Shown here in pieces: positions 1 through 8,954 of a DNA stretch of 64,000 nt; position 1 is the first letter of the stretch, and each line of letters opens with the position of its first letter. The notes below the pieces were generated by a model that had not been told where the DNA came from, searched no databases, and saw only the letters and a program-made list of their open reading frames with translations. The position numbers were made by a program, and so were the translations under genes. The stretch is from Archangium lansingense. Lineage in GTDB: Bacteria > Myxococcota > Myxococcia > Myxococcales > Myxococcaceae. Location of the stretch: positions 6,386,001 through 6,450,000 of the forward strand of contig NZ_JAPNKA010000001.1 of assembly GCF_026626635.1 (NCBI RefSeq). Direction: 5' to 3'.

Positions 1-297
1 CGTCGTGCTCAGCAGGAGCGCCAGGGCTACGTTGTGCAGCGCTTCCTGGAGCCCGAGGTAGAGGACGGACGGCCCCTGAGCGGCCAGCGGGCCGGCGTAG
101 GCGCGCAGCAGGTTCATGACGCCCGTGATGAAGCCCAGGCCTCCCGCGAAGATCGTGAAGAGCCCCAGGGTGAGCATCAGCGGGACGTAGCGGGACTCCG
201 GGCGGCTGGCATACCGCAGGCTGGTGAACAGCAACGCCAGACCCGCGATGAGCGTGGGGTACATCCCGAAACCACCCGCGATGAACGCTTCCTTCAT
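1..297 (-). CDS. Partial multi-pass membrane protein, function unknown
   Basis: The gene runs off the left edge, so only the first 99 residues are visible. The ATG at 297 is preceded by a GGGAG-type ribosome binding site. Three hydrophobic segments are seen, at about residues 8-25, 38-62 and 80-97, separated by a short basic loop (residues 26-36). The Gly-rich helices resemble proton-channel subunits of the MotA/TolQ/ExbB type, but the diagnostic part would lie outside the window, so no function is assigned. Confidence 0.6.
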   Translation of the reverse strand, partial: MKEAFIAGGFGMYPTLIAGLALLFTSLRYASRPESRYVPLMLTLGLFTIFAGGLGFITGVMNLLRAYAGPLAAQGPSVLYLGLQEALHNVALALLLSTT

Positions 298-382
298 GGG
301 CTCTCCCTTTTGGTGATGAGCATCCCCTCGGACAACGGGGGGCGCGGAAGGTTCCAGCGCGGGGACTCGATACCCTCACCCC

Positions 383-401
383 GGGGGGCTTGCCCCCCTT
401 T
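383..401. terminator. GC-rich hairpin with short T tail
   Basis: A perfect 7-bp stem (GGGGGGC/GCCCCCC) with a 2-nt loop is followed on the + strand by TTT. It lies between the end of the SPFH gene (478) and the start of the partial membrane gene (297), both on the - strand. It may terminate antisense transcription or simply be part of the degenerate palindromic repeat that continues to about 437. Confidence 0.3.
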
Positions 402-477
402 GAACGACGGGGGGATCCTCTCCCGGAGGGCGAGGGGATGTTGACGTGGTGAGGGGATTGGGTGGTGCGTGTTGCGG

Positions 478-1551
478 CTACTCCTCGGAGGGGAGTGCCG
501 GACGGTTGCGCACCGGTACGGCGGGCGGCTGGGTCTGGAGGGTGCGCGTGAGCGACTGGGCGCTCAGGGCCGCCGCGCTCGGCGCGGACTGAGTCTTGGT
601 GGTGCCCTCCTTGGCGAACACCTCCTTGAGCGTCGCGATGCTGCCCAGCGCCGCCGTGGCCTCGTAGGGGACGAACATCTTGTTGTCGCCCTTGCCCAGC
701 TCCTGCAGCGTCTCCATGTAGCGCAGCGCCAGCACTTCGGGCGTCGCGCCGCCGCCGGCGTTGATGGCATCGAAGACCATCCGCGTGGCATCGGCCTTCG
801 CCTCGGCATCCAGCAGCGTGGCGCGCTTGCGGCCCTCGGCGCGAGCCACCTCGGCGTCACGCTCGGCCTCGGCGCGGAGGATCCGGGAGATCTTCTCGCC
901 CTCGGCCTGGAGGATGGCGGCGGACTTGTCACCCTCGGCCTTGGTGACCTCGGCGCGACGCTCGCGCTCGGCCGTCATCTGCTTGGCCATGGCTTCCTTG
1001 ATGGCGGAGGGCGGCTCGATCTCGCGCAGCTCCACCCGCGTCACCTTCACGCCCCACTTCTCGGTGGCCTCATCCAGCACCATGCGCAGCTTGCTGTTCA
1101 CCGTCTCGCGGCTGGTGAGCGTCTGATCCAACGTCAGCCCGCCCATGATGTTGCGCAGGTTCGTCATCGTGAGCTGCTCGATGGCCAGCGCCAGGTTCTC
1201 CACCGCGTAGAGCGCCTTCGCGGGATCCACGATCTGGTAGTAGATGACCGAGCCCACCTCCATGGTGACGTTGTCATGGGTGATGACCTGCACGGTCTCG
1301 AAGCCCATGACCTGCTCGCGCAGGTCCACCAGGTGGCTGCGGTTGAAGCGGTTGCCTACGCGCATCTCCATCACGCGGGGCGAGTCGAAGAACGGGATGA
1401 GGATGTTTGGCCCGCTATTGGCCACGTGGTGGAACTTGCCCAGGCGCTCCACCACCATGACCTTGGCCTGGGGCACGATGCGCAGGCCCTTGACGATAGC
1501 GAACACCACGGCGACCGCGGTGATGACAAAGAGGACGGTACCCGTACCCAT
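478..1551 (-). CDS. SPFH/band 7 (stomatin/paraslipin-like) membrane protein
   Basis: This 357-residue protein has one N-terminal membrane helix (about residues 4-22), then a band 7/SPFH domain, then a long Ala/Glu/Arg-rich coiled coil (about 175-255). The segment EPPSAIKEAMAKQMTAERER is the typical slipin junction before the coiled coil. Such proteins form large oligomeric cages on the inner membrane that organise proteases or lipid microdomains. Its ATG follows directly on the TAG of the upstream nfeD-like gene (no intervening base), so the two are translationally coupled. NfeD-SPFH pairing is the usual arrangement for this family, which supports the call. Confidence 0.93.
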   Translation of the reverse strand: MGTGTVLFVITAVAVVFAIVKGLRIVPQAKVMVVERLGKFHHVANSGPNILIPFFDSPRVMEMRVGNRFNRSHLVDLREQVMGFETVQVITHDNVTMEVGSVIYYQIVDPAKALYAVENLALAIEQLTMTNLRNIMGGLTLDQTLTSRETVNSKLRMVLDEATEKWGVKVTRVELREIEPPSAIKEAMAKQMTAERERRAEVTKAEGDKSAAILQAEGEKISRILRAEAERDAEVARAEGRKRATLLDAEAKADATRMVFDAINAGGGATPEVLALRYMETLQELGKGDNKMFVPYEATAALGSIATLKEVFAKEGTTKTQSAPSAAALSAQSLTRTLQTQPPAVPVRNRPALPSEE

Positions 1552-2031
1552 CTAACGACCTTCCTTCTTCTGCTTGGGGAGAACTTCCAGGGATGCGGCG
1601 GGGCGCCGCACCCAGAGCTTCAAACCTTCCACCTGCTCGACGATGACGAGCTCACCCGGGGCCACTCCGCCGCCCAGGGAGCGTGCGGACCACAGCTCGC
1701 CGTTGATGCGCACCGTGCCGCCGTGCCCGTCGACGAGCGCCTCGGTCACCAATGCCTCCTGGCCCACCATCGCCTCCACGCCTGTCTTCATGTTGGACGC
1801 GTTGCGCATGAAGGCTTTCTTGAAGATGGTGCGAGAGCCCGCGAAGAGCGCCACCGAGACGAGCATGAAGATCGTGAGCTGGACGTTGATGCCCAGCCCG
1901 ATTGCCGCGGCGAGGGCCGCGACCAGCGCCCCCACGGCAAACCAGAGCACCACGAAGCCGGGGAGGGCCATCTCCAGCGCGCCCCCGATGATCGCGGCGA
2001 GGATCCACAACTGCCAGCCATGGATGTCCAT
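1552..2031 (-). CDS. NfeD-like membrane protein
   Basis: A 159-residue protein with three or so N-terminal hydrophobic helices (about residues 8-65) and a soluble C-terminal half (about 90-150) that fits the OB-fold of NfeD proteins (glycine-rich beta strands around VDGHGGTVRINGELWSARS). It is the short NfeD type without the ClpP-like protease domain. It is the first gene of a two-gene operon with the SPFH protein, its usual partner. AGGAG lies seven bases before the ATG. Confidence 0.88.
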   Translation of the reverse strand: MDIHGWQLWILAAIIGGALEMALPGFVVLWFAVGALVAALAAAIGLGINVQLTIFMLVSVALFAGSRTIFKKAFMRNASNMKTGVEAMVGQEALVTEALVDGHGGTVRINGELWSARSLGGGVAPGELVIVEQVEGLKLWVRRPAASLEVLPKQKKEGR

Positions 2032-2195
2032 GAATGCTCCTGTCCGGCCGGGAGCTTGCCACCTCGCGGATGGAGTGCGCCAGGACCGACCGTCCCCGAG
2101 CCGACATTCCTCGACCCCGAGAGTGGGGGGCGGGGTAGGCTCCGCCGCCGTCGAACCCCCTGGGGGTGTGGGGGCCCAGTGTGAGGAGGCACGAG

Positions 2196-2963
2196 ATGGC
2201 CGGAAGAGTCGAGGGCAAGGTGGCGCTGGTCACGGGAGCCGCATCGGGGCTGGGCAAGGCCGCGGCGGCGATGCTGGTGCGCGAGGGCGCTCGGGTGGCG
2301 CTCACCGACCGTAACGAGGCTGGTGTCCGAGAGGTGGCCGGGGCCCTGGGAGAGTCCGCGCGCGCCTGGACGCTGGACGTCACGAAAGAGGCGGACTGGG
2401 AGCGGGTGGTGGACGAGGTGGTGGCCACGTTTGGCCGGCTGGACGTGGTGGTGAACAACGCGGGCATTGGCATCTCCAAGGACATCGAGTCACTGTCACT
2501 GGAGGAGTGGCGGCTGGTACACGCGGTGAACCTGGATGGGGTGTTCCTGGGCTGCAAGCACGCCATCCGAGGCATGCGCAAGAGCAGCGCGAAGGGCTCC
2601 ATCATCAACATCAGCTCGGTGGCGGGGCTGGTGGGGGTGGACACCCTGCCGGCGTACTGCTCGAGCAAGGCGGGGGTGCGCCTGCTGACGAAATCGGTGG
2701 CGCTGCACTGCGCGCGCAAGGGCTACGGCATCCGCTGCAACTCCGTGCACCCCACGTTCATCGAGACGCCCATGGTGGATGACCTGGCCAGCTTGTCGGG
2801 CGACATGGCAGCGGGGAAGGCGAAGCTGGCGCGCATGATTCCACTCGGCCGCATTGGCGAGCCGGACGATATTGCCTACGCGGTGCTGTACCTGGCTTCG
2901 GACGAGTCCAAGCTGATGACTGGCTCGGAGCTCGTGGTGGACGGTGGCAGCACGGCGATGTGA
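2196..2963 (+). CDS. Short-chain dehydrogenase/reductase (SDR)
   Basis: A classical SDR of 255 residues, the normal length. The Rossmann glycine motif TGAASGLG is at residues 13-20, NNAG at about 88-91, and the catalytic Ser and YxxxK (YCSSK) at about 142-160. The C-terminal SDESKLMTGSELVVDGG is the standard end of the family. The ATG at 2196 is chosen over a GTG 30 bases upstream because GAGGAGG stands directly before it. Substrate cannot be told; hydroxysteroid or cyclic alcohol dehydrogenases are the closest style. It heads a three-gene operon with a hydrolase and a histidine phosphatase and is divergent from the nfeD-like gene. Confidence 0.9.
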   Translation: MAGRVEGKVALVTGAASGLGKAAAAMLVREGARVALTDRNEAGVREVAGALGESARAWTLDVTKEADWERVVDEVVATFGRLDVVVNNAGIGISKDIESLSLEEWRLVHAVNLDGVFLGCKHAIRGMRKSSAKGSIINISSVAGLVGVDTLPAYCSSKAGVRLLTKSVALHCARKGYGIRCNSVHPTFIETPMVDDLASLSGDMAAGKAKLARMIPLGRIGEPDDIAYAVLYLASDESKLMTGSELVVDGGSTAM

Positions 2964-2988
2964 GCAACCCTCAACCCCGGAGCGCACC

Positions 2989-3813
2989 ATGCCCTTCCTG
3001 GACGTCAACGGCACCCGTCTCTATTACGAGGACACCGGGGGTTCGGGAGAGCCCATCGTGTTCAGCCACGGCCTGCTGTGGAGCGGCCGGATGTTCGACA
3101 AGCAGGTGGCGGCGCTGAAGGACCGCTACCGCTGCATCACCTACGACCATCGCGGCCAGGGCCAGAGCGACGTGTGGGAGGTGGACACCGTGGACATGGA
3201 GACGGTGTACGCGGACGCGGTGGGCCTCATCGAGAAGCTGGGCGTGGGGCCGTGCCACTTCTTGGGGCTGTCCATGGGCGGCTTCGTGGGTATGCGGCTG
3301 GCGGCCCGGCGGCCGGACCTGCTGCGCTCGCTGGTGCTGATGGAGACCTCGGCGGATCCGGAGCCGCCGGAGAACATTCCGAAATACAAGCGGCTCAACC
3401 TCGTCGCGCGCTGGTTGGGGCTGGGACTGGTGACGGACCCGGTGATGGGCATCATGTTCGGCCGCACATTCCTGGAGGATCCGGCGCGCTCGGCGGAGCG
3501 GAAGGAGTGGAAGCGCCGGCTGAAGGAGAACCGACGCGACATCTGGCGCGCGGTGAACGGGGTCATCCAGCGGCGCGGCGTGTACGAGGAGCTGCCGCGC
3601 ATCAAGACGCCGACGCTGATCCTGGTAGGCGAGGAGGACGTGGCCACGGTGCCGGCCAAGGCTGAGTGCCTCCACGGGGCCATCGCGGGCTCGAAGCTGG
3701 TGAGGATGCCGCGGGGTGGGCACACCTCGACGGTGGAGGAGGCGGGGCTGGTGAACCCCGCGCTCGCGGGCTTCCTGGAGGACGTGTCCCCGGGCAAGCA
3801 GCAGGTGGGGTGA
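2989..3813 (+). CDS. Alpha/beta hydrolase
   Basis: A 274-residue alpha/beta-hydrolase-fold protein. The oxyanion-hole HG is at residues 27-28, the nucleophile elbow GLSMGG places the catalytic Ser at residue 95, the acid is probably in the VGEEDVATVP segment (about residue 212) and the His is in the GGHTS motif near residue 240. The closest known style is the carboxylesterase / 3-oxoadipate enol-lactonase type, but no substrate is assigned. The start at 2989 gives the typical MPFLDVNGTRLYYED entry; longer starts would run back into the SDR stop. It lies 25 bases after the SDR gene in the same operon. Confidence 0.88.
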   Translation: MPFLDVNGTRLYYEDTGGSGEPIVFSHGLLWSGRMFDKQVAALKDRYRCITYDHRGQGQSDVWEVDTVDMETVYADAVGLIEKLGVGPCHFLGLSMGGFVGMRLAARRPDLLRSLVLMETSADPEPPENIPKYKRLNLVARWLGLGLVTDPVMGIMFGRTFLEDPARSAERKEWKRRLKENRRDIWRAVNGVIQRRGVYEELPRIKTPTLILVGEEDVATVPAKAECLHGAIAGSKLVRMPRGGHTSTVEEAGLVNPALAGFLEDVSPGKQQVG

Positions 3814-3826
3814 GGGGAGGCCGAGG

Positions 3827-4540
3827 ATGGGAGTGTTGACCCTGGTGCGGCATGGGCAGACGTCCGGCGAGTGGTACGACCGGGACCGGCTGTCGGAGCT
3901 GGGTGAGCGTCAAGCGGCGCGGCTAGGTGAGGTCTGGGCGGCGTCGGAGCATGCGTTGGAGGCGGTGTACGTAGGGCCCGCCCGGCGCCACCAGCAGACG
4001 TGCGAGGCGGTGCGGGCAGCCTACCTGGCCCGGGGGCTGAGGTTCCCCGAGCCGGTGGTGCTGCCGGAGCTGGACGAGTACGCGGCGGAGCCACTGTTCC
4101 GGGTGCTGCTGCCGAAGCTGGCAGAGCGGAACGCGTCGGTGCGGGAGGTGATGGAGTCGGGCGCGCTGGAGGGTCGGGACGGAGCGCAGCGGCTGTTCCG
4201 GCTGTTGGATCCACTGGGCCGGGCCTGGGCTCGGGGCGAGCTGGAGGATCCGGCGGTGGAGCGCTGGAGCGAGTTCGTGTCGAGGGTGGAGGCAGGGCTG
4301 CGGAAGATGATGAACCAGCCGGGGAGGAAGGCGGAGGTAGCGGCGTTCACGTCGGCGGGGCCAATGGCGGTGGCGGCGGGGCTGACGTTGGAGGCGAGCG
4401 CGGAGAAGGTGTTCGCGCTCAGCCTCATGGTGTGGAACACGGCCTGTACGGACTTCCTCTTCTCGGGAGAGCGGATTTCGCTGCGGAGCTTCAACGGGAC
4501 ACCGCACCTGGTGGAGCCCGAGCTGCAGACGATGCGCTGA
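3827..4540 (+). CDS. Histidine phosphatase family protein
   Basis: A 237-residue protein opening with the phosphoglycerate-mutase-type motif LVRHGQT; the phospho-acceptor His is residue 9. The conserved Arg of the motif AVYVGPARRHQQTCE follows at about residue 50, as in cobalamin/alpha-ribazole and small-molecule phosphatases. The second His of the active site is not obvious: the expected second-half motif is here FTSAGPMAVAAG (about 175-186), which lacks the usual S-H-G. That may mean altered or weakened activity. It is the last gene of the SDR/hydrolase operon, 13 bases after the hydrolase. Confidence 0.8.
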   Translation: MGVLTLVRHGQTSGEWYDRDRLSELGERQAARLGEVWAASEHALEAVYVGPARRHQQTCEAVRAAYLARGLRFPEPVVLPELDEYAAEPLFRVLLPKLAERNASVREVMESGALEGRDGAQRLFRLLDPLGRAWARGELEDPAVERWSEFVSRVEAGLRKMMNQPGRKAEVAAFTSAGPMAVAAGLTLEASAEKVFALSLMVWNTACTDFLFSGERISLRSFNGTPHLVEPELQTMR

Positions 4541-4547
4541 AAGCCTC

Positions 4548-5630
4548 TCAGGCCTGCGGAGGCCCGAGTCCCAGGAGGGCCTTGCCGAGGATGTCGCGGG
4601 TGACGGCGGAAGACCAGGCCATCAGCGGCCCGCTCATGGCGTCGCGGACGTACCGCTCGATGGGGCGGCTCCGGAGGTAGCCCGAGCCTCCCGCGATCTC
4701 CAGGGCCGCGGTGGAGATGGAGATGGCGGCTTCGTTGGCCACGGCCTTGGCCTGCATCTGCAGGAAGAGGGCGTCTGGAGCACGCTCGTCGGCGGCGATG
4801 GCCGAGCGCATGGCCAGGGAGCGCGCCGCCTCCAGGCGGATGCTCATGTCCGCCACGGAGAACTGGACCCACTGTAGCTCGGCGAGCGGTTTGTTCTCCG
4901 GCGGCAACCGGCGCTCCTTGGCGTAGCCGATGGCGAAACCCATCGCCGCCTCGGCGATACCCAGGGAGATCCAGGGCAACCCCACGGCGATGGCGTTGGT
5001 CTGGGTGGGATCGAGCCGCAGCCTCCGGGAGTCTGGCAGCAGCGTGTCCTGGAGGTGCAGGAGCTGGCTGCGGGTGGCCCGCATGCCCATGGGATCCCAG
5101 ATCTCCTCCGCCCGGACGGAGTCATCCTTGTCGATGAGGAAGAAACCAGGCTGGCCGTCACAGATGGCGCTGGTGAAGAGGTACTTCGCGCCCTCGCCGC
5201 CAGAGACGAAGCGCTTGGCTCCCGTGAGGCGCCATCCCTCCTCCACGCGGCGGGCGTGCAGCAGCGGCGTCAGGAACTGGTTGCCGCTGGTGGGCTCGCC
5301 CAGGGCATTGCCGAACCAGGCGCCACGGCGGAGCTCGGCCTCCATGAAGGCCGCCTGCGCCGGGTCCACCAGGGCCCGCAGTGCCACCGCTGTGCCCTGG
5401 TGCATCAGCCAGGCCGTACCGAAGGAGGCATCCCCCCGGGACAGGATGCTGACGAGCCGTCCGAAGGTCAGCCACGAGATGCCATCCAGGAGCGCCGTAT
5501 TCAGCGGCGAGTGGCTCATGGCCGCCTTCCCCTCCTCGGGAAAGGTGGCCTCGCGATCGTGCTTCGCGGCCTGCTCCGCCAGCAGTGTCCGCAGCCGCTC
5601 TGCTTCCTTCAGATAATCCACTTCCGTCAT
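4548..5630 (-). CDS. Acyl-CoA dehydrogenase family flavoprotein
   Basis: A 360-residue protein with the N/M/C layout of acyl-CoA dehydrogenases. The middle-domain beta strands (RLTGAKRFVSGGEGAKYLF) and the C-terminal four-helix bundle ending in an IAGGSGYLRSRPIERYVRD segment are diagnostic; the latter is the usual FAD/quaternary contact region. It could equally be a flavin-dependent monooxygenase of the dibenzothiophene/4-hydroxyphenylacetate type, which share the fold. It is the third gene of a - strand operon after the DUF3142 and membrane-anchored genes (32-base gap) and converges with the phosphatase gene, ending 8 bases from it. Confidence 0.85.
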   Translation of the reverse strand: MTEVDYLKEAERLRTLLAEQAAKHDREATFPEEGKAAMSHSPLNTALLDGISWLTFGRLVSILSRGDASFGTAWLMHQGTAVALRALVDPAQAAFMEAELRRGAWFGNALGEPTSGNQFLTPLLHARRVEEGWRLTGAKRFVSGGEGAKYLFTSAICDGQPGFFLIDKDDSVRAEEIWDPMGMRATRSQLLHLQDTLLPDSRRLRLDPTQTNAIAVGLPWISLGIAEAAMGFAIGYAKERRLPPENKPLAELQWVQFSVADMSIRLEAARSLAMRSAIAADERAPDALFLQMQAKAVANEAAISISTAALEIAGGSGYLRSRPIERYVRDAMSGPLMAWSSAVTRDILGKALLGLGPPQA

Positions 5631-5662
5631 CGGTGCCCCCAGTTGGAGTAAAGCGAGTCATC

Positions 5663-7675
5663 CTACCGCTGGCGCTTGCGGCGCATGAAGACGGCAGCGC
5701 CCATCAAGGGCAGCAGCAGGAATCCTCCTCCCACCGTGGCCACGGTCCGGAGCCGCCAGTTCTTCCAGGGCATGGCGAGCTTCTGGTTGCGCAGCCGATC
5801 GAAGTCCGGCTCCGGGCAGCTCTGGCCGAACTGCATCGGGTCGGAGATCAACGCTCCGTTCTTCACGTAGGTGCTCCAGAGCCGCTGGACCCGCTCGGGA
5901 GCTGTGTTCAAGACGAACCGCGCGGAGTGGCACAGGAGTGCGGCGTAGGCCTGACTGCGGGGAGGCACCAGCGCCGCGGCCTTCTCGGCGAGCTCCGACG
6001 CCGTGGTGCGGTAGTGGAAGCGCACGGTGTGCGGTGGCGCGTTGGCACTCAGCCGAGCACGCTCAGCCTCCGAGGTGAGCAGCAACTGCCCCAACATGGC
6101 CTTTGTCTGAGAGTCCTCGGTCGTCTGCTGCGTCTCGAGGTTCCACTCGCCTATGTCGAACTCTCCAGCCACCCAGGTCCAGTCGGGAGCCACCTCGGTG
6201 CCCATCAGCGCCATGCCCGCGGAGCGGGCGAGCCGCGACGCCGAGTAGAGCGCCTGCGCCTCATCCAGGTCTCGCCAGGCCGACCGCGCCTGCTCGAGCG
6301 CCTCCACATACTTGCGCGCGGGCTCCTCCCACTTCGTCCCCCGGAAATACTCCAGCGCCTCCTGACCCCGCCCGCTTCGCAACAGGCGTCGCGCGAGCAG
6401 CAGGCGGATCTGCGCGTTCACGTCCTTGCGCTCGTTCTCCTCTTCCCACAAGCCGGGCTCGGGCTTGCACTGAAACTCCGGGCCGGAGGCGTGGGCCACG
6501 ATGAACCGCTGCAACTCCTCCACCGTCAGCACGCGCTCCGCCACGTAGGCGATATCCGGCCAGGAACAGGTCTTCAGCGCATGCTCGGCCGCCTGATGGA
6601 AATCGCCGCGCAGGAGCGCCAGGATGGTCCGTTCACCGCCCAGGTGTGCCCGTGGACGCAGCGGCTGCATCCAGGGCTGGGGCGACCAGTTCTCCTGCTC
6701 CGGGAAGCCCTCCGCGGCCTCCGCGAGGAACTGATCCGCCGCCGCCTTGTCTCCACGCCGCAGCGCCAGCTTCGCCTTCACCCAGGCGGCGAGCGGGGTC
6801 TGTTCCTGTCCCGCGAAACGCTCGGCCAGATCGAAGCGTCCCGCGCGCCACGCACTCGCCGCGAGCCGGTCCGCCCCGGCCAGCCCGGGCACGGCCGCGA
6901 GCGCCTCCATCAGACGTGGCAGTGGCGTGGGGGACTGACCACTGTCCAACCACAGCGTCTCCTGCCCGCGCGTCCAGGCATAGGTCGCCATCAGGCGCTG
7001 CCCCAGGGGATCCCTCACCACCTGCTGCAGGCGTGCCTCGTCCCGGGCAATCGCACGGGCCATGTACAGCAACGAGACCGCCCCGATCCCGCTCCCGTGG
7101 GCCGCCTGCTCCGCGTAGAGCCGGAGCGCTCCCACGTCGTTCCCCTCTCTCATGAGCAGCCGGGCCTCCTCACCGAGGCTCGCGACCGCCAGGCCCAGCG
7201 GATCGTCGAAACCCTGGCGGACCAGCTCGCGCACCTCGGCGAAGCGTTGCGGTCCCTCATGCTCCGTTCCCGCGCCCGCCATTCGTCCCAGCATGAATGC
7301 GGCGAAGGTGGAGAACCGGCGGCGCTCCTCCCCGGGCAGCGCGAGCACTTCCAGGAAACGGGCGCGGGCCTCGTCCCAGTGGCCCGCCTGGAAGGCCTTC
7401 GCGCCAGACTGGTACAGCTCCGTTTCGCGGGCACCGCCGCCCGTCCGCGCCCCCTCTGGCTCCTCGTAGGTCTCGACGACGGCGAAGGCATCCGCCGGCT
7501 TTGGCAGCAGGTGCGAGGCCTCGTGCAGGAATGCGCCGTCAGGCAATTCCGACAGCGTACGGGCCCGGTTGCCCAATGCATCGGGCGGGAAGTCGGGGCC
7601 GCAGGCGTGCGCGCGGCGCATGGGGGTGAGAGCCACCAGGAAGACCAGGAATGTCAGTGCACTACGGAGCAGCAA
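5663..7675 (-). CDS. Secreted, C-terminally membrane-anchored repeat protein, unknown function
   Basis: About 670 residues with an N-terminal export signal (LLLRSALTFLVFLVALTP), a long Ala/Leu/Glu-rich helical body that looks like degenerate TPR/Sel1-type repeats, and a C-terminal membrane helix (VGGGFLLLPLMGAAVF) followed by a basic RRKRQR stop-transfer tail. This predicts a periplasmic helical-repeat domain held in the inner membrane. The start is inferred: a TTG at 7675 with GAGGTGG just before it keeps the signal peptide and overlaps the stop of the DUF3142 gene by 14 bases. The next in-frame ATG (7621) would cut the signal. No family was recognised. Confidence 0.65.
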   Translation of the reverse strand: MLLRSALTFLVFLVALTPMRRAHACGPDFPPDALGNRARTLSELPDGAFLHEASHLLPKPADAFAVVETYEEPEGARTGGGARETELYQSGAKAFQAGHWDEARARFLEVLALPGEERRRFSTFAAFMLGRMAGAGTEHEGPQRFAEVRELVRQGFDDPLGLAVASLGEEARLLMREGNDVGALRLYAEQAAHGSGIGAVSLLYMARAIARDEARLQQVVRDPLGQRLMATYAWTRGQETLWLDSGQSPTPLPRLMEALAAVPGLAGADRLAASAWRAGRFDLAERFAGQEQTPLAAWVKAKLALRRGDKAAADQFLAEAAEGFPEQENWSPQPWMQPLRPRAHLGGERTILALLRGDFHQAAEHALKTCSWPDIAYVAERVLTVEELQRFIVAHASGPEFQCKPEPGLWEEENERKDVNAQIRLLLARRLLRSGRGQEALEYFRGTKWEEPARKYVEALEQARSAWRDLDEAQALYSASRLARSAGMALMGTEVAPDWTWVAGEFDIGEWNLETQQTTEDSQTKAMLGQLLLTSEAERARLSANAPPHTVRFHYRTTASELAEKAAALVPPRSQAYAALLCHSARFVLNTAPERVQRLWSTYVKNGALISDPMQFGQSCPEPDFDRLRNQKLAMPWKNWRLRTVATVGGGFLLLPLMGAAVFMRRKRQR

Positions 7676-8786
7676 TGGCCACCTCGGATCCCCGCACGAA
7701 GCCGATGACACGGCGCTCGCCAGCGCGCAGTCGGGGAGGCGTGCGCGCCACGAGCGAGGTCCCCCGCGGGGCGTAGCCGCCCACGCCATCGAGGACCTCG
7801 AGATTTCCAGAAAGGGTGAGGCGCGCGGGAGCCTGGGCGTCCACGCGGCCGGTGTTCTCGATGACGATGTCCAGCGTGCCTCCGCCCGCGTCCACCAGGC
7901 GCGGGAGGAAGCGAGGCTCCAGCGGTTCGCCCCGCACCACCGCCGAGAGGGTGGGCAGGCTCCAGGCCTCTGGATCGCCCCGGTGGCCGAGCCGGAACCA
8001 GAGGATGCCAGCGACGCCCTCCACGGGACGCTCGCGCAACCCGGCGAGGAAGCGGGCCACCTCACGAGGCTCCGCGGCCAGGGGCGTCCCGTCGCGCAGC
8101 CGCACGCGGTAGGTGGGGAGCGCCACGTGGAAGGGACGGCGCGTGGCCCGAGACCAGGCCTCGGTGAAGCTTCGGGCCTCCTCGGGAGTGAAGAGGGTAG
8201 GGGCGCGCACGGCGTGCACTTGGAGGACGATGCCGTCGGGAATGGAGACCAGCCGGGCGAGCGCTGGCGAGGAGCTCCACGTGGGCAGCGCCGTGAGGGT
8301 GAGCGTCAAATCTCCGAGTGCCGTCCGCTCGCGAGTCAGCCAGTCCGCGTAGGCGTCTAGCGCGGTGGTGGCGCAGTCATGGTCGAGCTCGATGCCCCGG
8401 ACGCGTACGCCCTGGGCCCGCCAGGCACGCGCGTGGGTGGCGACCTCCTGGAGGGAGATGCCCTCGAGCGGCGCCGTGCCATCCACCCGCATCACCGCCA
8501 CCACCTCGCGGCCGCTGCGCGCCAGGGCTGCCACGTCCACCGCGACATCCACTGGCGTGCGGGCGGGTCCGGAGCGCTCGCGCGCCAGCACACGAAGGGC
8601 ACTCAGCTCCGAGGGGGCCTCCGTGATGGCCTGGCTCAGCTCAGGGCTCCAGTCACGCTGCCAGACATAGGCCTCATGGACGAGGACCCGGGGTTGCGAT
8701 GAGTCCCCCCGCGTGCACGCGAGGCCGAGCGCGAAGAGCACCACGCCCACCCACCCCCAAGTGCGCCGCTGTATCGAGGACACCAC
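7662..8786 (-). CDS. DUF3142 domain lipoprotein
   Basis: A 374-residue protein with a lipoprotein signal: the hydrophobic stretch is followed by LGLAC, making Cys24 the lipidated residue. The body matches the DUF3142 layout: a beta/alpha barrel-like domain containing VRGIELDHDCATTALDAYADW (shown in part) and a C-terminal beta-sandwich with the phrase IVIENTGRVDAQAPARLTL. The family resembles glycoside-hydrolase-type TIM barrels with an acidic D-x-D pair, but its biochemistry is not known to me. It is the first gene of the operon that continues into the membrane-anchored repeat protein and the acyl-CoA dehydrogenase. Confidence 0.75.
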   Translation of the reverse strand: MVSSIQRRTWGWVGVVLFALGLACTRGDSSQPRVLVHEAYVWQRDWSPELSQAITEAPSELSALRVLARERSGPARTPVDVAVDVAALARSGREVVAVMRVDGTAPLEGISLQEVATHARAWRAQGVRVRGIELDHDCATTALDAYADWLTRERTALGDLTLTLTALPTWSSSPALARLVSIPDGIVLQVHAVRAPTLFTPEEARSFTEAWSRATRRPFHVALPTYRVRLRDGTPLAAEPREVARFLAGLRERPVEGVAGILWFRLGHRGDPEAWSLPTLSAVVRGEPLEPRFLPRLVDAGGGTLDIVIENTGRVDAQAPARLTLSGNLEVLDGVGGYAPRGTSLVARTPPRLRAGERRVIGFVRGSEVAIAAP

Positions 8787-8880
8787 GGGATTCTATCCAA
8801 CGAGCAGGAGCAGGGAGCGCATGAAAGTGCTCCATTGCACGAACGAGCGGGGGATGGCGAGCCATCACCAGCCACCTCGG

Positions 8881-8922
8881 CCCCCTCTCCCTCGCCCTCC
8901 GGGAGAGGGTCGGGGCGAGGGT
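8881..8922. repeat. Dispersed REP-like palindrome, copy A
   Basis: An imperfect palindrome of the form CCCTCTCCC(TC)GCCCTCCGGGAGAGGG followed by a G-rich tail GGCGAGGGT. It is one of at least five related units in this window and lies in the 360-base gap upstream of dnaE2. The gap holds no gene. Confidence 0.7.
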
Positions 8923-8954
8923 ATCGAGCTACCCGGATTCCCATCCGTGTTCAT

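Noticed and set aside
469..2184. 571-codon open frame on the + strand
   Set aside because: Antisense to the SPFH/NfeD operon, with no recognisable domain.
5585..7708. 707-codon open frame on the + strand
   Set aside because: It is antisense to the membrane-anchored repeat protein; its His/Arg/Gln-rich low-complexity sequence is typical of the complementary frame in GC-rich genes.
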